Positions 45,029-56,303 are shown, counted from the stretch's first letter. The stretch: DNA of 64,000 nucleotides from Ganoderma boninense (GCA_002900995.3 CM035306.1:1922001-1986000); one strand, 5' to 3'. Notes: generated by a model not told the origin, from the letters alone. Translations and numbers: made by a program.

Positions 45029-45868
45029 TCAGCGTCGTCGTGCTAGCAGAATGGCAGCAGTGCATCCAACGCCCGCAATGAAACCGACCGCGGTCGGCAA
45101 GAGGAAGGACGAAGATCGCACCGGATGAGCACTCGCCCTCGTCTTCGGCATGAGTCCGCCAACGTCTTGCAGGCGCGGAACCTGGTTCTTCTCCCAACCC
45201 TCGTCCAGCAACTTCGCGATCATCTTGTCGTCCAACAACGCCAACTCCTCCATGCTCCATGATGAGCACACATCCACCATCCACCGCATCCGCCTCTTGC
45301 CCAAGTCCCCTCCAACTCCAGGCGCACGCTCCTTGAGCTTCTCCCTGAGTTCCCCGACCTTCTCAATAGCCTCCCCAGCGTGGTCAGGAATGCAACTTTC
45401 GATCTGCTTGCGGATGATATTCGCCAGCTTCGGAGAGCGACCGTTGGTGGAAATCATGATTTGGAGGGGTCCGTCGCGAACTTGCGCCCCGAAATAGAAG
45501 TCGCAGGAGGGGGGAATATCAGCGACGTTGACCGGGATCTTGCGCTCCCTGCAAAGTGCGCATATTTGACGGGAGACCTCGACGTCGTCTATCGCCGTGA
45601 GGACCATGTCAACGCCCTCTAGGTCCTGGGAGCCGGAGAAGGGACGATCATGATACGTGATCCGGTCAGAGTTGTCGACAAGGTCCTTGGTGAGGGCGTG
45701 GAGGCCGGCGCGAGGGGAGACGAGGGTTATGCGTGCATCGGCGACGAGGACCGACTCAATGCGGCCTGAGGCGACGTCACCGCCGCCGACGATGAGGACG
45801 TGCTTGTCCTTGAGCTGCCACGCGACGATGAGGGAGCCTCCGGAGAGTGAGGAGAGGTCTGCAGGCAT
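45029..45868 (-). CDS. MET8: Met8: precorrin-2 dehydrogenase / sirohydrochlorin ferrochelatase with C-terminal membrane anchor
   Basis: Bifunctional enzyme that makes siroheme, the cofactor of sulfite and nitrite reductases. Intronless, 279 residues, near the yeast length. N-terminal Rossmann fold: VAWQLKDKHVLIVGGGDVAS, GRIESVLVADARITLVSP. Then MVLTAIDDVEVSRQICALC, KIPVNVADIPPSCDFYFGAQ (holding the active-site Asp region of yeast Met8), LQIMISTNGRSPKLANIIRK and a helical C-terminal domain MRWMVDVCSSWSMEELALLD. Unusually, the end is SFLLPTAVGFIAGVGCTAAI followed by LLARRR: one hydrophobic helix of about 19 residues and a short basic tail, like a tail-anchored protein of mitochondria or ER. Yeast Met8 has no such anchor. 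Confidence 0.93.
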   Translation of the reverse strand: MPADLSSLSGGSLIVAWQLKDKHVLIVGGGDVASGRIESVLVADARITLVSPRAGLHALTKDLVDNSDRITYHDRPFSGSQDLEGVDMVLTAIDDVEVSRQICALCRERKIPVNVADIPPSCDFYFGAQVRDGPLQIMISTNGRSPKLANIIRKQIESCIPDHAGEAIEKVGELREKLKERAPGVGGDLGKRRMRWMVDVCSSWSMEELALLDDKMIAKLLDEGWEKNQVPRLQDVGGLMPKTRASAHPVRSSSFLLPTAVGFIAGVGCTAAILLARRR

Positions 45869-46639
45869 GGTGCTTTGGCTGAAAGCTAAAAAGTAAGAAT
45901 TGACGGACGCAGCAGAGCCTCGGCAGCGCCGTGCGAATGTCCGTTGCGCTGCGCGGAGATTGGCTTCCGTGCCGAATGATTGTCTCCGGACCGAGAGCGA
46001 CGATCGTACGCAGGGGCCGGCGGCGTGCCGAGGAGGGGCCGAGCTGCGGCGAGAGCAACGGGGGACGAAGAGACGTGTCGGAGGGGCGTTGTTGGATAGA
46101 CAGGCGTGACAATGGGAAGAGGGGCGTCAGGAAGGGTGTGGATTGTGAGAGGAGGAGGCGCGATGGGCGGACGGGGCTGCGGAGGGGGGAAGGCCTGGAT
46201 GACGGGGCGAGTGCCATGGCGACAGGCCCCGGGCGTTGTGCATCATTTATGCGCGGGAGACAGAGACAGTGGAGCATCGCCGCCGCCCCTTCCCTGTCAG
46301 TTGGGCTCCTCCTTGGTTTATACGCTTCCCTGCGGGTGCGCTCCTCCCACCCCCTTCCCCTTCCGTCCTCCCCCTTCGTTCTCTGGCTGACCCAGTCCTC
46401 CAGGCGTTGAACGTCTTTCCTCTCCTTTTTTGGTGCTGCAGCCACCTCTGTCGCGTCCACTCTCTCTGGGAGAAGAGTCCAAAGACCGTTTCAAGACCGA
46501 GTTGACTCGTCTCTTGCTCGCTTCAGTCGTAGCATTTATCGTTCTGGTCCGTCCCAGTCCTCTCTCTGATCGCGTCCCAGCCAATCTCATGTGGTTTTGG
46601 CTGCCCCAGGAACCTACGCTGCAATCAAACTAGCACAAG
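45869..46639. other. Divergent promoter, MET8 / tetraspanin
   Basis: 770 bp. The + strand at about 46345-46450 is very C/T-rich, typical of fungal promoters. Open frames of up to 227 codons on the minus strand start at 46460 and continue into MET8 out of frame; they have no domain. Confidence 0.4.
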
Positions 46640-47633
46640 ATGCCTTCCAAGCGCCTCATGAGCTTTTGGGCTTTCTCCGACATCTGTCTCCTCGCAGCAG
46701 GTGTCATCCTTGTGGTCTTCTCCCAGATTTTCCACATGCCCAACCTCATGATCAACTTCACCCTCAGCAACGATATGTTGCTCAGTACGTTCGCCCATAT
46801 TATCCCCTTGCTTTTGTCTTATTCTCCTCAGGTGGTTTGGTCACCGGCGTATTCCTTCTCATCACGTTCGCGTTTTCTATCGGTGCAATCGTCCAGAAGA
46901 ACCATGTCACCGGCGGTCTTGTCATCCTCAACTGGCTCCTAGTCATTGATGCCATTGTCATTCTTATTGTCGGCACCGTCCTCTGGTACTTCTCCCTCGA
47001 ACAGAGGAACAATTACCTCAAGGTGTTCCAGGCTGCGTCGCCAGCAGTCCGTCTTGAGATCCAGAACAAGGTGCGTTATCCGCGTTGTTGAGCCGTGGTC
47101 TGGGTTCCCGACCCCGATTTCTCTTAGTTCTCTTGTTGTGGCTGGTTCACGCCCAACGACACCGTCGAGTTTGGCGGTTTCTGCGCCAACCTCACTTTCG
47201 CCAACTCGCTCGTTGACCCCAACAACACCGATACCGATCGCTGCGTTGGCCCTGTCACCAAGTCCACCGACTACACGCTTAACAACGTGTTCACGTAAGT
47301 TCCTGGGTTCTTCCTGGCAACCAACTTGCCGAGCTGACCTTATTTGTCCCTCACAGGACCGTGAGTGCCTACCAGAACGCCTGTCGCAACTTCTATACTG
47401 CGCTGCGGTACTGACCCGCTGATCGTTTCTAGATCTATGGTTTCATGGCCGTCGTCATTTCCCTATTCTTGGCGACGATGTGTGTCATCAAGCGGGTGCG
47501 TGCCGTTCTACGTTGCGGTTCAATGTTGGTTGATGTATTTCTGACTCACCGACGCTCGCCTGGTATCTAGCGACAAGAGGAGGAGCGCTTCAAGAAGATT
47601 GACGCGAAGCGGGGCGGAAGGGGCTTCGTCTAA
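46640..47633 (+). CDS. Tetraspanin (fungal TSP type)
   Basis: Four-helix membrane protein. Start at 46640: MPSKRLMSFWAFSDICLLAA begins helix 1; helix 2 is GLVTGVFLLITFAFSIGAIV, helix 3 is LVILNWLLVIDAIVILIVGT. The large loop holds FSCCGWF, the tetraspanin CCG motif, plus two more Cys (GGFCANLTF, DTDRCVGP) for two disulfides. Helix 4 is IYGFMAVVISLFLATMCVI, then a basic tail ending KRGGRGFV. Fungal tetraspanins (PLS1, TSP2, TSP3) act in hyphal penetration and polarised growth; the basidiomycete distribution suggests TSP2 but I cannot separate the classes. Introns after NDMLLS, at the loop (before FSCCGW), two around a 4-nt exon at 47357-47360, and one before RRQEEERF. Confidence 0.88.
47357..47360 (+). 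other. 4-nt micro-exon of the tetraspanin gene
   Basis: GACC lies between acceptor CCCTCACAG and donor GTGAGT. Introns are 47295-47356 (62 nt) and 47361-47432 (72 nt). The joined reading is F-T-T-I-Y-G-F, giving an unbroken fourth helix. A single intron from 47295 to 47432 would shift the frame. Confidence 0.65.
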
Positions 47634-49794
47634 GGGGACTGACAGTGTTGATCCCCTGCACTCACACCACACCGCCGAACTTATTTTCTCTGTTCCTTTT
47701 CACCCGGACAGTGTCCCCTTTGCTCGCAAGTGGAGTAGTTCGGTAATCCTCTTGGTCCGCTTCTCTAGCTTAGTTGCATTTTTTCCCTCCTTTTTGTCAC
47801 ACACCCTTGGATTGGCTCATCTCGCTAGACATCATCTTTGTTGCTTGTAGTGTTTACGGATAGCGAGTCACTCGTGTACTTTTACCGCTCTCTGCTACCA
47901 CTGCGGTCAGTGGGAGAATAAAGGGGATCAGGACTCGACGTTTGGTGGGAAAAGCGCGTTAATTATACCTGCCCGGCACATGAACCATCGGCAGGATACC
48001 AATGTGGCTCAAATAAGTGATACTTGTGAGCTTGCCTTCACCCAACACTTGTTCTGAACCATCCACTGAGGTGCGTGAAGTTGTACATCGGTAGTTGCAT
48101 AATAACTAGATTCATTGGTTGTTCAGGTGTCCATTGTCACGAACAACATTGTGGCTGTGTGGATAGCGATATCGATACCAACGAGGTGACATTTTGGCAG
48201 AATGGCCGGAGGCATGCGGCGGCGGTGAAGATGTCACCTCCCAAATGGAGACGTCGACACTCGGTCATCGATATCGTCCATCTCACCTTCGAACTCGATG
48301 GCCAGAAATATTCGGCAACACACTCCCGGACCACAGGAGCGACGCCCGCACTCGCAGTGGCCGTCTTGTCCGGTTCCGCAGCGAGCGCGATCGGAGCGAA
48401 GGCTGAGAACGCGCGTTCCTAGTAAACTAGAACAATCTCGGAGGAACGCCCGGTGTATTGGTGACGCAGCACCAGCCACCAGCCACCAGCGCGATATGCA
48501 GCAGCTTCCTCGGGCAACCAACACGCCTCCACACCTGGAACGCACGCCCGTAGCGCTTTCCGACTTCAATCTATCTCGCAATACACCTCATGGAGATTGT
48601 AATCGCTATATTGTGAAGACGTACGTAAGTCTGCTTTTTCTCTCAGTCTTCTTTCAGCCATGTACTTAAGCACTGTCTGCACCGTTTGCGTATGGCATAA
48701 TGGGCCGACGATGACGAGAACCGGAACTGCGCAAGCGGCTTTGATGCCCGACGTGTGGGATTCACATGTATCCTGTTGCTCGTACGATCACGTAAATGTT
48801 GACCCTCTGCCGTCAACACGAGGGACCGGCTGGCGGAAAACCAACTCGAACACGGGGCCGCGGCGCCCTCCCTCGGCGCATTCGGGTGGCTTGGCCTCGC
48901 TAGAGCTCGCTAGTGGCCCCATCAAGGTACACCCGATGCTCCGCTCCTAGTCCTACACACCCTCGACATCGCAGCGCGTCTGTGGGCCCTTAGTCCGCGG
49001 TTAAACCGGAATGCCCTCTTGGTAAGAGATCCGTGGCGCGGCCACACATCGATTGACATTCAGATTCTACACGATGCAGCCACGCTGACGTGAGGTCATC
49101 TACAACCTACGCTTCAAGTCCCAGACTAAAGCATACCCGAGCCACAGGATCCTATCGCGACCTAATCACGCTGAGACACCAATCGAGAAGGTCTCCTCGC
49201 GGATGCAAGTCGCCTTCGGGGGTTTTGTGGCAGATAGGTCGCCACTACCTGCTAGGACTCACCATAACGCGGAGCTACGCCCTACCAAGTTCAGACTCCG
49301 GCCATCTGAACGGTTTTGGACCCACAACCGATACGGGCGGTCCGTCTTGTCGAAGACTCCGCTGGTGCGCCCCCCGGTTCTGTTTCAGTCGCGCCTTGAA
49401 TTCGAAAAATTAGTTTTTGCATAGGCACATACCTTGCTCTCCCGCTCGGCTGGCTACCAGTCCTCGTTACCGGGTCTGGGTGGCCATGAGTTTGATGCTT
49501 CGACGCCTCAGAAGCTTGGGTGTCTCGTCACCCCTGGGGGCCCCGGGCTTCACACCACGCGTGACGCCCTCTTTACCACCTGGGTGGCGACGGAAACGCC
49601 TGAGGCATTCGCACCGAAGATCACACATAGATGGACATCCCGCGTTTGGGCCACGGCAGGCGGGCGGAGCATGAGCACGGGCAGCAATAAGGTTCTCTTG
49701 CGTATGAACTCATGGTGCTAAGGTCCCTTGGCGTATAAAGGCGTCCCAAAGGAACCACTCTCGTCAGTCCAACCTGGGGGAGATCACCAACGGG
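47634..49794. other. 2.2 kb gene-poor region upstream of the P450
   Basis: Tetraspanin 3' flank, then sequence with only scattered frames. A + frame ending at 48422 contains DIVHLTFELDGQKYSATHSR and an Ala-rich tail, which reads like protein but has no convincing start. A CCAGCCA repeat sits at about 48470-48490. The last 300 bp are the P450 promoter. Confidence 0.4.
49734..49740 (+). promoter_or_regulatory. TATA box of the first P450
   Basis: TATAAAG, 55 bp upstream of the P450 start codon, in GC-rich surroundings. Such a box suits an inducible gene. Confidence 0.55.
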
Positions 49795-52123
49795 ATGGAT
49801 TTCCTCTTCGATTTTGGACGCTTTTTCCCCCTCCTCGCGCTCAGCGTCGTCCTCTTCCTCCTCGTCGGCTGGCGCGTCAAGCAGAGCCACGGGAGTGCGC
49901 ATCTGCCCCCCAGCCCGCCATCGGCTCCCATTATTGGGCACTACCGCATTTTCCCCCGCTCGTACCAGGCCGAGGTGTTCTTTGAATGGTCGAAGACATA
50001 CGGTATGTATTAGTCGCTGTGGCTGGCGGACACCACGGAACGGCCGCTGACCCTGACACTGCAGGAGACATCTTCTACCTCGAAATCCTCGGCCGCAAGA
50101 TCGTCATCGTCAACAACTACGACATGGCAAACGAGCTCATGGACAAGCGCAGCGCCAACTACAGCGACCGCCCAGTCTTTCCGCTCTTCATGAAGTGAGT
50201 GCGCCGTCGATTGCACGGGGACGGCTCAGCGGCTACGGTGGTTGCAAGGTTTCCATTCCACTTACCCATCTGTCCTTCAGCCTTGGGTGGGGTATCAGCG
50301 TGACCTTCCTGAGGTATGGCGCACAATTCTTCAAGCAACGGCGTATCCTCCAACAGTACCTCGCCAAGACTGAGGTCCCTCGCTTCCGCCCCATCCACAC
50401 GGACGAGGCCCGCAAGATGCTCAAAAACCTCCTCGACCGCCCCGCCGACTTCGACTGGCTCGTGCGCCGGTATGTGTCAGCAGCAGCGCCAGAATTCCTT
50501 CGTACGTAACATTCGCTCACTATGCGCTTCGTGGGCGGTGGGGGGCTTGGGGCGTAGGTACGGCGCTGCCGTGATCATGAAGATTGCGTACGGACACGAG
50601 ATCGAGCGCGATGACGACGAGCACATCAAGATGACGGAGAACGTCTCCCTGGCGCACGTCGACGCGGGGGACCCTGGCACGGCGCCGGTCGATTTTTTCC
50701 CAGTCCGTGCGTAGGCCACCGGCTGACCGTTCGATTACGTCCTAATAACCCCGTGCCACACAGTCCAGTATCTGCCGTGGTGGTTCCCGGGCTGTTGGTT
50801 CAACCGCGTCGTCCACAGTAAGCTAACGGTATCCAGGTGCACAGATGGGAAATAATTTCCCGCATTTCTCAGACTGGAGCTGGGCCATCAAGAAATTCCA
50901 TGACTATCCATTTGAGCAAGTTCAAAGGAAGATGGTAAGGAAGCGGCTGATTTCCGGTTACAAACCTCAATTTAAAACAATTATATTCATAGGCTGAAGG
51001 GCATGCGCCCCCATCGTTCCTGTTGACCTATTTGGAGGAATTCTCCAAGCCGGACTACACGGGTGAGCATAGCCTAGACGACCTCAAGCATGCTACCGGC
51101 GCGATCTACGCTGGTGGGGCCGAGACCGTAAGTCACACGTGCTCGTCAGCCGCTATGTACACCTTTACCAACACGTTTCGACAGACCTATTCAACGATTA
51201 ACACGTTCATACTCGCCATGGTCTTGCACCCTGAGGTGCTGGAGAAGGCCCACGGAGAGATCGACCGTATCGTAGGGCCCAAACGCCTCCCCGATTTTGA
51301 TGATCGGGAAAACCTCCCCTACATTGAAGCCATATTTCAGGAGGTGCTGAGGTGAGCAGTCATATCAGTTTCGTCAGCGAGAGCACCCTTTTACGTGAAC
51401 AACACCCCATGTTGAACTCGCTTAGATGGCGTCCTGTGGTTCCTCTCGGTAAGTCAAAAGAAGACTGCCCATGTGACACCCTTGAAGGTTGATAATGGCT
51501 GACGCTTAATTACCTGCGTCTCGACTCCGCTCGTAGGTATCCCGCACAGTACGATGGAAGACGACACGTTCAACGGCATGTTCATCCCGAAAGGCACAAT
51601 GGTCTTCGCCAATGCTTGGTACGTTCCAGCCTATGTTTCAGCGCCAGCCGACGACCCTGACCATCACTGCTAACGTTTTGAACCGGCGGTTCGGATAATA
51701 TAATTGTGACGCCCTTAAAACAGGTCCATGGCCATGGACACACGCATCTACCACGACCCTGAGCTCTTCAAACCCGAACGTTTCCTCCCTGGGGCACACG
51801 GCGCCCCGGAACAGTTCCCGCAAGCTTCGTTCGGGTTTGGTCGCCGGTATGTTTGACCTCCTCGTTCAAGCGAACATCGCGGACGGCTAATAGCAGCCAC
51901 TAGCATCTGCCCGGGCCGCTTCCTCGGCATGAACAGCGTCTGGATGGCGATCGTTTCGCTCGCGGCCACCATGGACATCTGCAAGGCAAGGGGACCCGAC
52001 GGCGAAGAGATCACGCCGAAGGGCGAGTACACGTCTGGGCTATCCAGCTTCCCCAAGCCCTTCCTAGCCGATATCCATCCGCGCTCCGAGGAGGCACGTC
52101 GCCTCGTTATGAGTCACGTCTAA
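49795..52123 (+). CDS. Cytochrome P450 monooxygenase
   Basis: ER-anchored heme monooxygenase, about 500 residues, complete. Start at 49795: MDFLFDFGRFFPLLALSVVL is the membrane anchor, followed by the proline hinge PPSPPSAPIIGHY. Further: GDIFYLEILGRKIVIVNNYD, NYSDRPVFPLFM, I-helix AIYAGGAETT, K-helix EVLRWRPVVPLG (ExxR), HDPELFKPERFLPG and the heme loop FGFGRRICPGRF with the Cys ligand. The C-helix reads YGAQFFKQRRIL, so the usual Trp of WxxxR is Phe. It resembles fungal O-methylsterigmatocystin-oxidoreductase-like families that are expanded in wood-decay fungi for xenobiotic and secondary metabolism. Nine or more short introns. No PKS, NRPS or terpene synthase lies nearby, so substrate is unknown. 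Confidence 0.9.
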
Positions 52124-52517
52124 ATACTTTTATGCCACCACTTCACAGGACGGCAAACCACCCTCTGCACGGATGACGTCATTATCTGGCTACGACCCGA
52201 CACTTATCGCCGGATGCACCCCTGATAATATCCCATTATGCGACTCAAGGTCTGTAAGAGCACTCTACAGTAGTGTACTTCTGTGCAATATCTTTTCCGC
52301 CTTACCGTTACTTTTGTACTTTATGCCCGACCACCGTCTGCTCGGATCGGGCGGATGATAACAGTTTCTTCTATGTACGGGGCTCTCAGACTTAGCATCA
52401 CCATCCCGTTTTCATTCATGAGCGTTAGTCCTTTACGCTTGGTCGTGAATTGTAGGCAAGCGATCATCAGGCAATGATATAAAAATGTCCGTATTCCATG
52501 CGACAACTATGGTGATC
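52124..52517. other. Convergent 3' flanks, P450 / VMA13
   Basis: 394 bp. Short frames only; nothing recognised. Confidence 0.4.
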
Positions 52518-54381
52518 TTACACAGCAGCCCACGGGTGGCTGACGAGTCGTTGCACCGAAATCAATGCTTGGTATCGGACGTCGGGGTTCGAGTGTGACA
52601 TCAACTCCATGACACGGGTCTTCGCACCCAAGTTCGTCAGGACCCTGTATGCAAACGAATTGAGTCTCGTGGAAGCAACATGTGGGCAAGGACTGACTTC
52701 TTTCCTGGGTTGTAGTGTTTGACATATTGTCCAAGGTCATGCGAAGCGACGGCAAGCACTGTTGCGTCATTGGAGTCGTTAAGAAGCTTGATCAGCGTCC
52801 TGAAGACAAAACATTAGTCAAATGTGCCGTTCTGCTGCGATGAAGACCCTACTTCAGCAACTCGTAATCCTTGTCGTTCAGCTTCGTCGCGTTCTCCTTC
52901 CAGAAGAGGTCGGACTCGTGTACGGGTGTCCACGAGAGGTGGCCTGACAGCAACTCTGAACGATACTCGTCATAGGTACTGCCGGAGAGACAATCAGCGA
53001 ACAGTCACTTGTTGGAATCGAGGAATGCACATACGTAAGGCTCTCAAAGCGCGTACTGAGTTCGTCACGAAGGAATTGGATGTCTTCAACGATGTCCTCG
53101 TCTGTCCACTTTCGCGCCGACAGGTTCTTCGCGAACGGCAAGAGCTGTGCTACCAGCATCGCGGGAAGGTTCGCTTGTGGCGCTTTAGAAACCAGATTCT
53201 ATGTCCGCGAACGTTAAGATTCTCAGGGATGGAAAAGAGGCTGATGCGAAATACCCGGAACGTCGCAACAATCACTCGGATAACCTTTTCTTTCGCAGCT
53301 CCCTGTGCGACGTCGACGAGAAGAGGTATAATATCGAATCGCCTGTGCTCAGAGTATGTTAACACGTCGAACAACCTGTGTACGTGGCGAACGTACTTCT
53401 GAATCTGTTCTGAAACCTCCTGCTCGAAGGTGAGGAGCCACAAGCAAAACCCTACTTGATAGGACATTTGGGGCGTTGGGTTGTGTTTCAGGATGTCGAC
53501 CAATCTATATTTGCAAAAGACATGTTAATATTCACGCTCCTCGCCCGGTAATGAACACGGACATACCCTGCCACAAGCGAAGTGTTGGTCCATACCGCTC
53601 TCCGAACCTCGGGTCGAGGCAAAACGGCCTCCAGACATTGAACAGCAACGTCCCGCTTGTTGGAGTTGCTGTTGGCAACAAACAAAGAAAGGGTATTCAG
53701 GAATGGCTGAAGTTGTTGAGGTTGTAGTGGAGACCTCTCGGAACTGGGGAGAAGTATTTAGGTTTCGCGAGTAGGAAGGGCATCGGGATGCAGACCTGAG
53801 AAGCACAGTGAGAATCTGGGTGGCCTTGAGTTGTACGAAGTCATCTTGCGACTCTAAAATACTATAGAATTGCAGGCGAATGAGCGGTCTGCGATTGAAA
53901 GGTTCGGGAAGACGCACCGGAGTAAAGGACCGTAGGGCAGCTCGGGCTCGGACTGCGAAGCAGCCGTGAAGAGGGGTATCCGTTCCTCATGGTCTGTGAC
54001 CATGAATACAGTTTCACATGCAGCGGACATTTGGGAAATAACGTACCAGTGAGGGCGTCCGCGATTAAGACGAGAATGCAGGATTGAGTGTCGATCCTTT
54101 GCAGCTTCTTGAGCAGACGAAGGTAGAGTAGTGCATATGTCTGGCCATCGGAAGCGTGGAGGGATTCAATCTTGGGTTTCGTTTGGCGATCAACCTTCTT
54201 TATAAGAGCGAGCTCTTCGGGAGTAATGAGACCAGCGCGTTGGTATCCCTGTGTCGATGTGGGTGAGCGTCCGCGGTTCGCGAGAGGTGGCTGAAGTTGG
54301 TACCTCCCAAGGTACTGGCTTTGCGCGGATCTTGGACGAGTTTTCGTCAAGATATGAGTTGGAAACAAGCGTGATGGACAT
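52518..54381 (-). CDS. VMA13: V-type proton ATPase subunit H
   Basis: Regulatory subunit of the V1 sector, needed for activity and for silencing free V1. Start at 54381: [20 protein letters not shown], spliced to [20 protein letters not shown]. Armadillo/HEAT-like helices follow: [100 protein letters not shown] and [18 protein letters not shown]. The C-terminal domain has [73 protein letters not shown] and [20 protein letters not shown], ending HPWAAV. All are in family order; about 440 residues. Confidence 0.94.
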
Positions 54382-54600
54382 CCTAGGGAACCCCAGTACC
54401 GCTGCACGCCTGGGAGGAGACAGAGCCGGGAAGGACGAGAGCAGGTCGCTCGGAGACGGTTCCAGTCGCGACCGCCCAGAATGGTGACCTCAGTGGCTGT
54501 TTCCGGAAGTCAATTCTCACGCTCCATTTCGGGAAAAGTAGCGGACTGGTGTCGCGGCACTTGGCCCTTGAATTGGCCTGTGCTGTCTCTGCTGGTCTCA
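54382..54600. promoter_or_regulatory. Short divergent promoter, VMA13 / mL46
   Basis: 219 bp between two start codons, so the elements are shared or overlapping. The frame containing the mL46 ATG is open further upstream (ATG at 54481), so a longer start cannot be excluded. Confidence 0.4.
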
Positions 54601-55679
54601 ATGCTGTCCCGGAATGCCGTCTCTGCATGCAGACAACGCACAGGAGGTGAGTCGTCTCACCGTGCTCTATATTCTGTCTTTTGACGCGTAGTCGTAGCGT
54701 ACCTGCATGCCCCGTCACGCTCATTAGCCTCCGTCGTTGAGGCTTCCTCCTCTGCCGCCTCATCATCTTCGGCGTCCACATCTACCACACCAAATGCCAT
54801 CATTAACGCTGCTGTCATCCTCAACCGCTCTCCAATTTTGACACGCACACCCTCTCTTTTCGAACGCGCCTACTACTCCTACCAATCACGTATTCGCCGT
54901 GCTCTCTTCAACCCCTTCCCGACCGACTTCTACTTCAAAACCGGGTCGCTGCTGGAGAAGAAGTTCGCTCGCGAGGAGAAGTTGCGCGAGAAGGAAGCGT
55001 TCGGTGGACCGTGGTCATTGAAGAAGACTGACAGAGGTGTGGAGGAGGATGGCGAGCTGGCCAGCATCCAGGTGTCACCCGACCAGGCGGAGAACATGGG
55101 CGAGGAGCCCATTGACCCCCCAGCGCCGAGGACACACGAGGCCGACAAGAAGGGCGATGTGAAGAGCCTCGACAGGCTGGGGGAGCGGAATCTTTACCTC
55201 CTCATCCGGGGTAAGGACCACACGGGTAAAGAGGTGTGGAGGTTCCCTCAAGGTGATCTGCAGGACGGCGAGCTCCTCCATCAGGTGAATCGTTAAGTGG
55301 CCCAAGAGTTGTATGGTTGGCTCATTCGGTCTCTTGCAGGCTGCGTTGCGCGACCTCAAAGTGGAGGTCGGAGAGCACATGGACACCTGGGTCGTGAGTA
55401 GGAAGCCAATCGCGGTGTACCAGCCAACATTGCCCGAGACCACGAAAAAGTCGCTTGGTGGAGAAGTAGGTGTGATTTCTGTTCGTCCAACAGTTTTGAC
55501 TGACATTGCTCTGCTCGCAGCTCTACACTTTCTTCCTCAAGGCGCACATCCTTGCTGGGCAGGCCCGGCCCAATGGCAAGAACGTTTTAGACTTCGCTTG
55601 GCTCACGAAGGAGGAGATAGAACCCCGCGTAGAGAAAGACTACTGGGCGAGCGTGAAGGATATCCTATCAGACCACTAA
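54601..55679 (+). CDS. MRPL17: Mitochondrial large-subunit ribosomal protein mL46
   Basis: Nudix-fold protein of the mitoribosome (yeast Mrpl17, human MRPL46). Start at 54601 gives MLSRNAVSACRQRTG, spliced (54646 to 54692) to VVAYLHAPSRSLASVV: an Arg/Ser-rich matrix-targeting presequence, which favours this start. Then NAAVILNRSPILTRTPSLFE, YYSYQSRIRRALFNPFPTDF, FKTGSLLEKKFAREEKL, RNLYLLIRGKDHTGKEVWRF, PQGDLQDGELLHQAALRDLK, GEHMDTWVVSRKPIAVYQPT and LYTFFLKAHILAGQARPNGK, ending VKDILSDH. The catalytic Nudix box is degenerate, as usual for this ribosomal branch. About 300 residues; three or four introns. Confidence 0.92.
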
Positions 55680-56069
55680 TTCTATCATCCTAATTGCTTT
55701 GCTTCATTTCCACTCACACTGATATTGTGCATGGCGTGCATTCAACTTGGTTGTGGTCATGCAGACGGAGATCGAGAGCCACGATTGACCCCGGATTTCG
55801 AGCATGTTTTCAGCATACACAACTGCGACGGTACGTCTGAGTGCGTTCCGATGTACCGTATTTCATGCAAATGTTTGTCACACAAATGTTTCCGACGCCA
55901 TGCCCGGGGCACCCACTTCAAGCCCAATAGGTAACGTATTAGAGAACGCAATGCTAAGGGGAGTGTCAGCATGCCTCAACCCATAGAGCGTAACAAGTTG
56001 ATTCCTCACATGTTTCTCTCAAGACCCTGTATGCAAAACAGCCGAGGTGTTGGCTGCCACACACAACCC
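55680..56069. other. 3' flanks between mL46 and the small secreted protein
   Basis: 390 bp, AT-richer, between convergent genes. No coding frame or RNA recognised. Confidence 0.4.
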
Positions 56070-56303
56070 CTATCGGTCGCTCTCAGTGTGCTTCACGAGG
56101 GAATGCATGCAGGTTGTCCTTACTCCGAGTGAACCGCCGAGCAGCGGTGCGCACTGGCAACCGTCACCGCACGCATCGGAGTCGTCGGCGCAGGTGAGAC
56201 CAGAGCAGATGGTGGCTTGACGTGGTGGTAAGACAAACGACCAGACGATGGTGACCCCTGCGGCGACGACAAGGAACATAACCCGAACAGAAGTCGACAG
56301 CAT
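56070..56303 (-). CDS. Small secreted cysteine-rich protein, unknown family
   Basis: 77 residues, single exon as read. MLSTSVRVMFLVVAAGVTIV then WSFVLPP looks like a signal peptide, with cleavage plausible before or near LPPRQ. The mature part has six Cys in the pattern C-x4-C-x6-C-x3-C-x-C-x14-C (ICSGLTCADDSDACGDGCQC). Such small disulfide-rich secreted proteins are common in fungi as effectors, inhibitors or toxins, but I do not recognise this one. The last 20 residues (VRTTCMHSLVKHTESDR) look less constrained and could be intron sequence, in which case the last Cys is spurious. A TTATATC element lies about 50 bp upstream. Confidence 0.4.
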   Translation of the reverse strand: MLSTSVRVMFLVVAAGVTIVWSFVLPPRQATICSGLTCADDSDACGDGCQCAPLLGGSLGVRTTCMHSLVKHTESDR

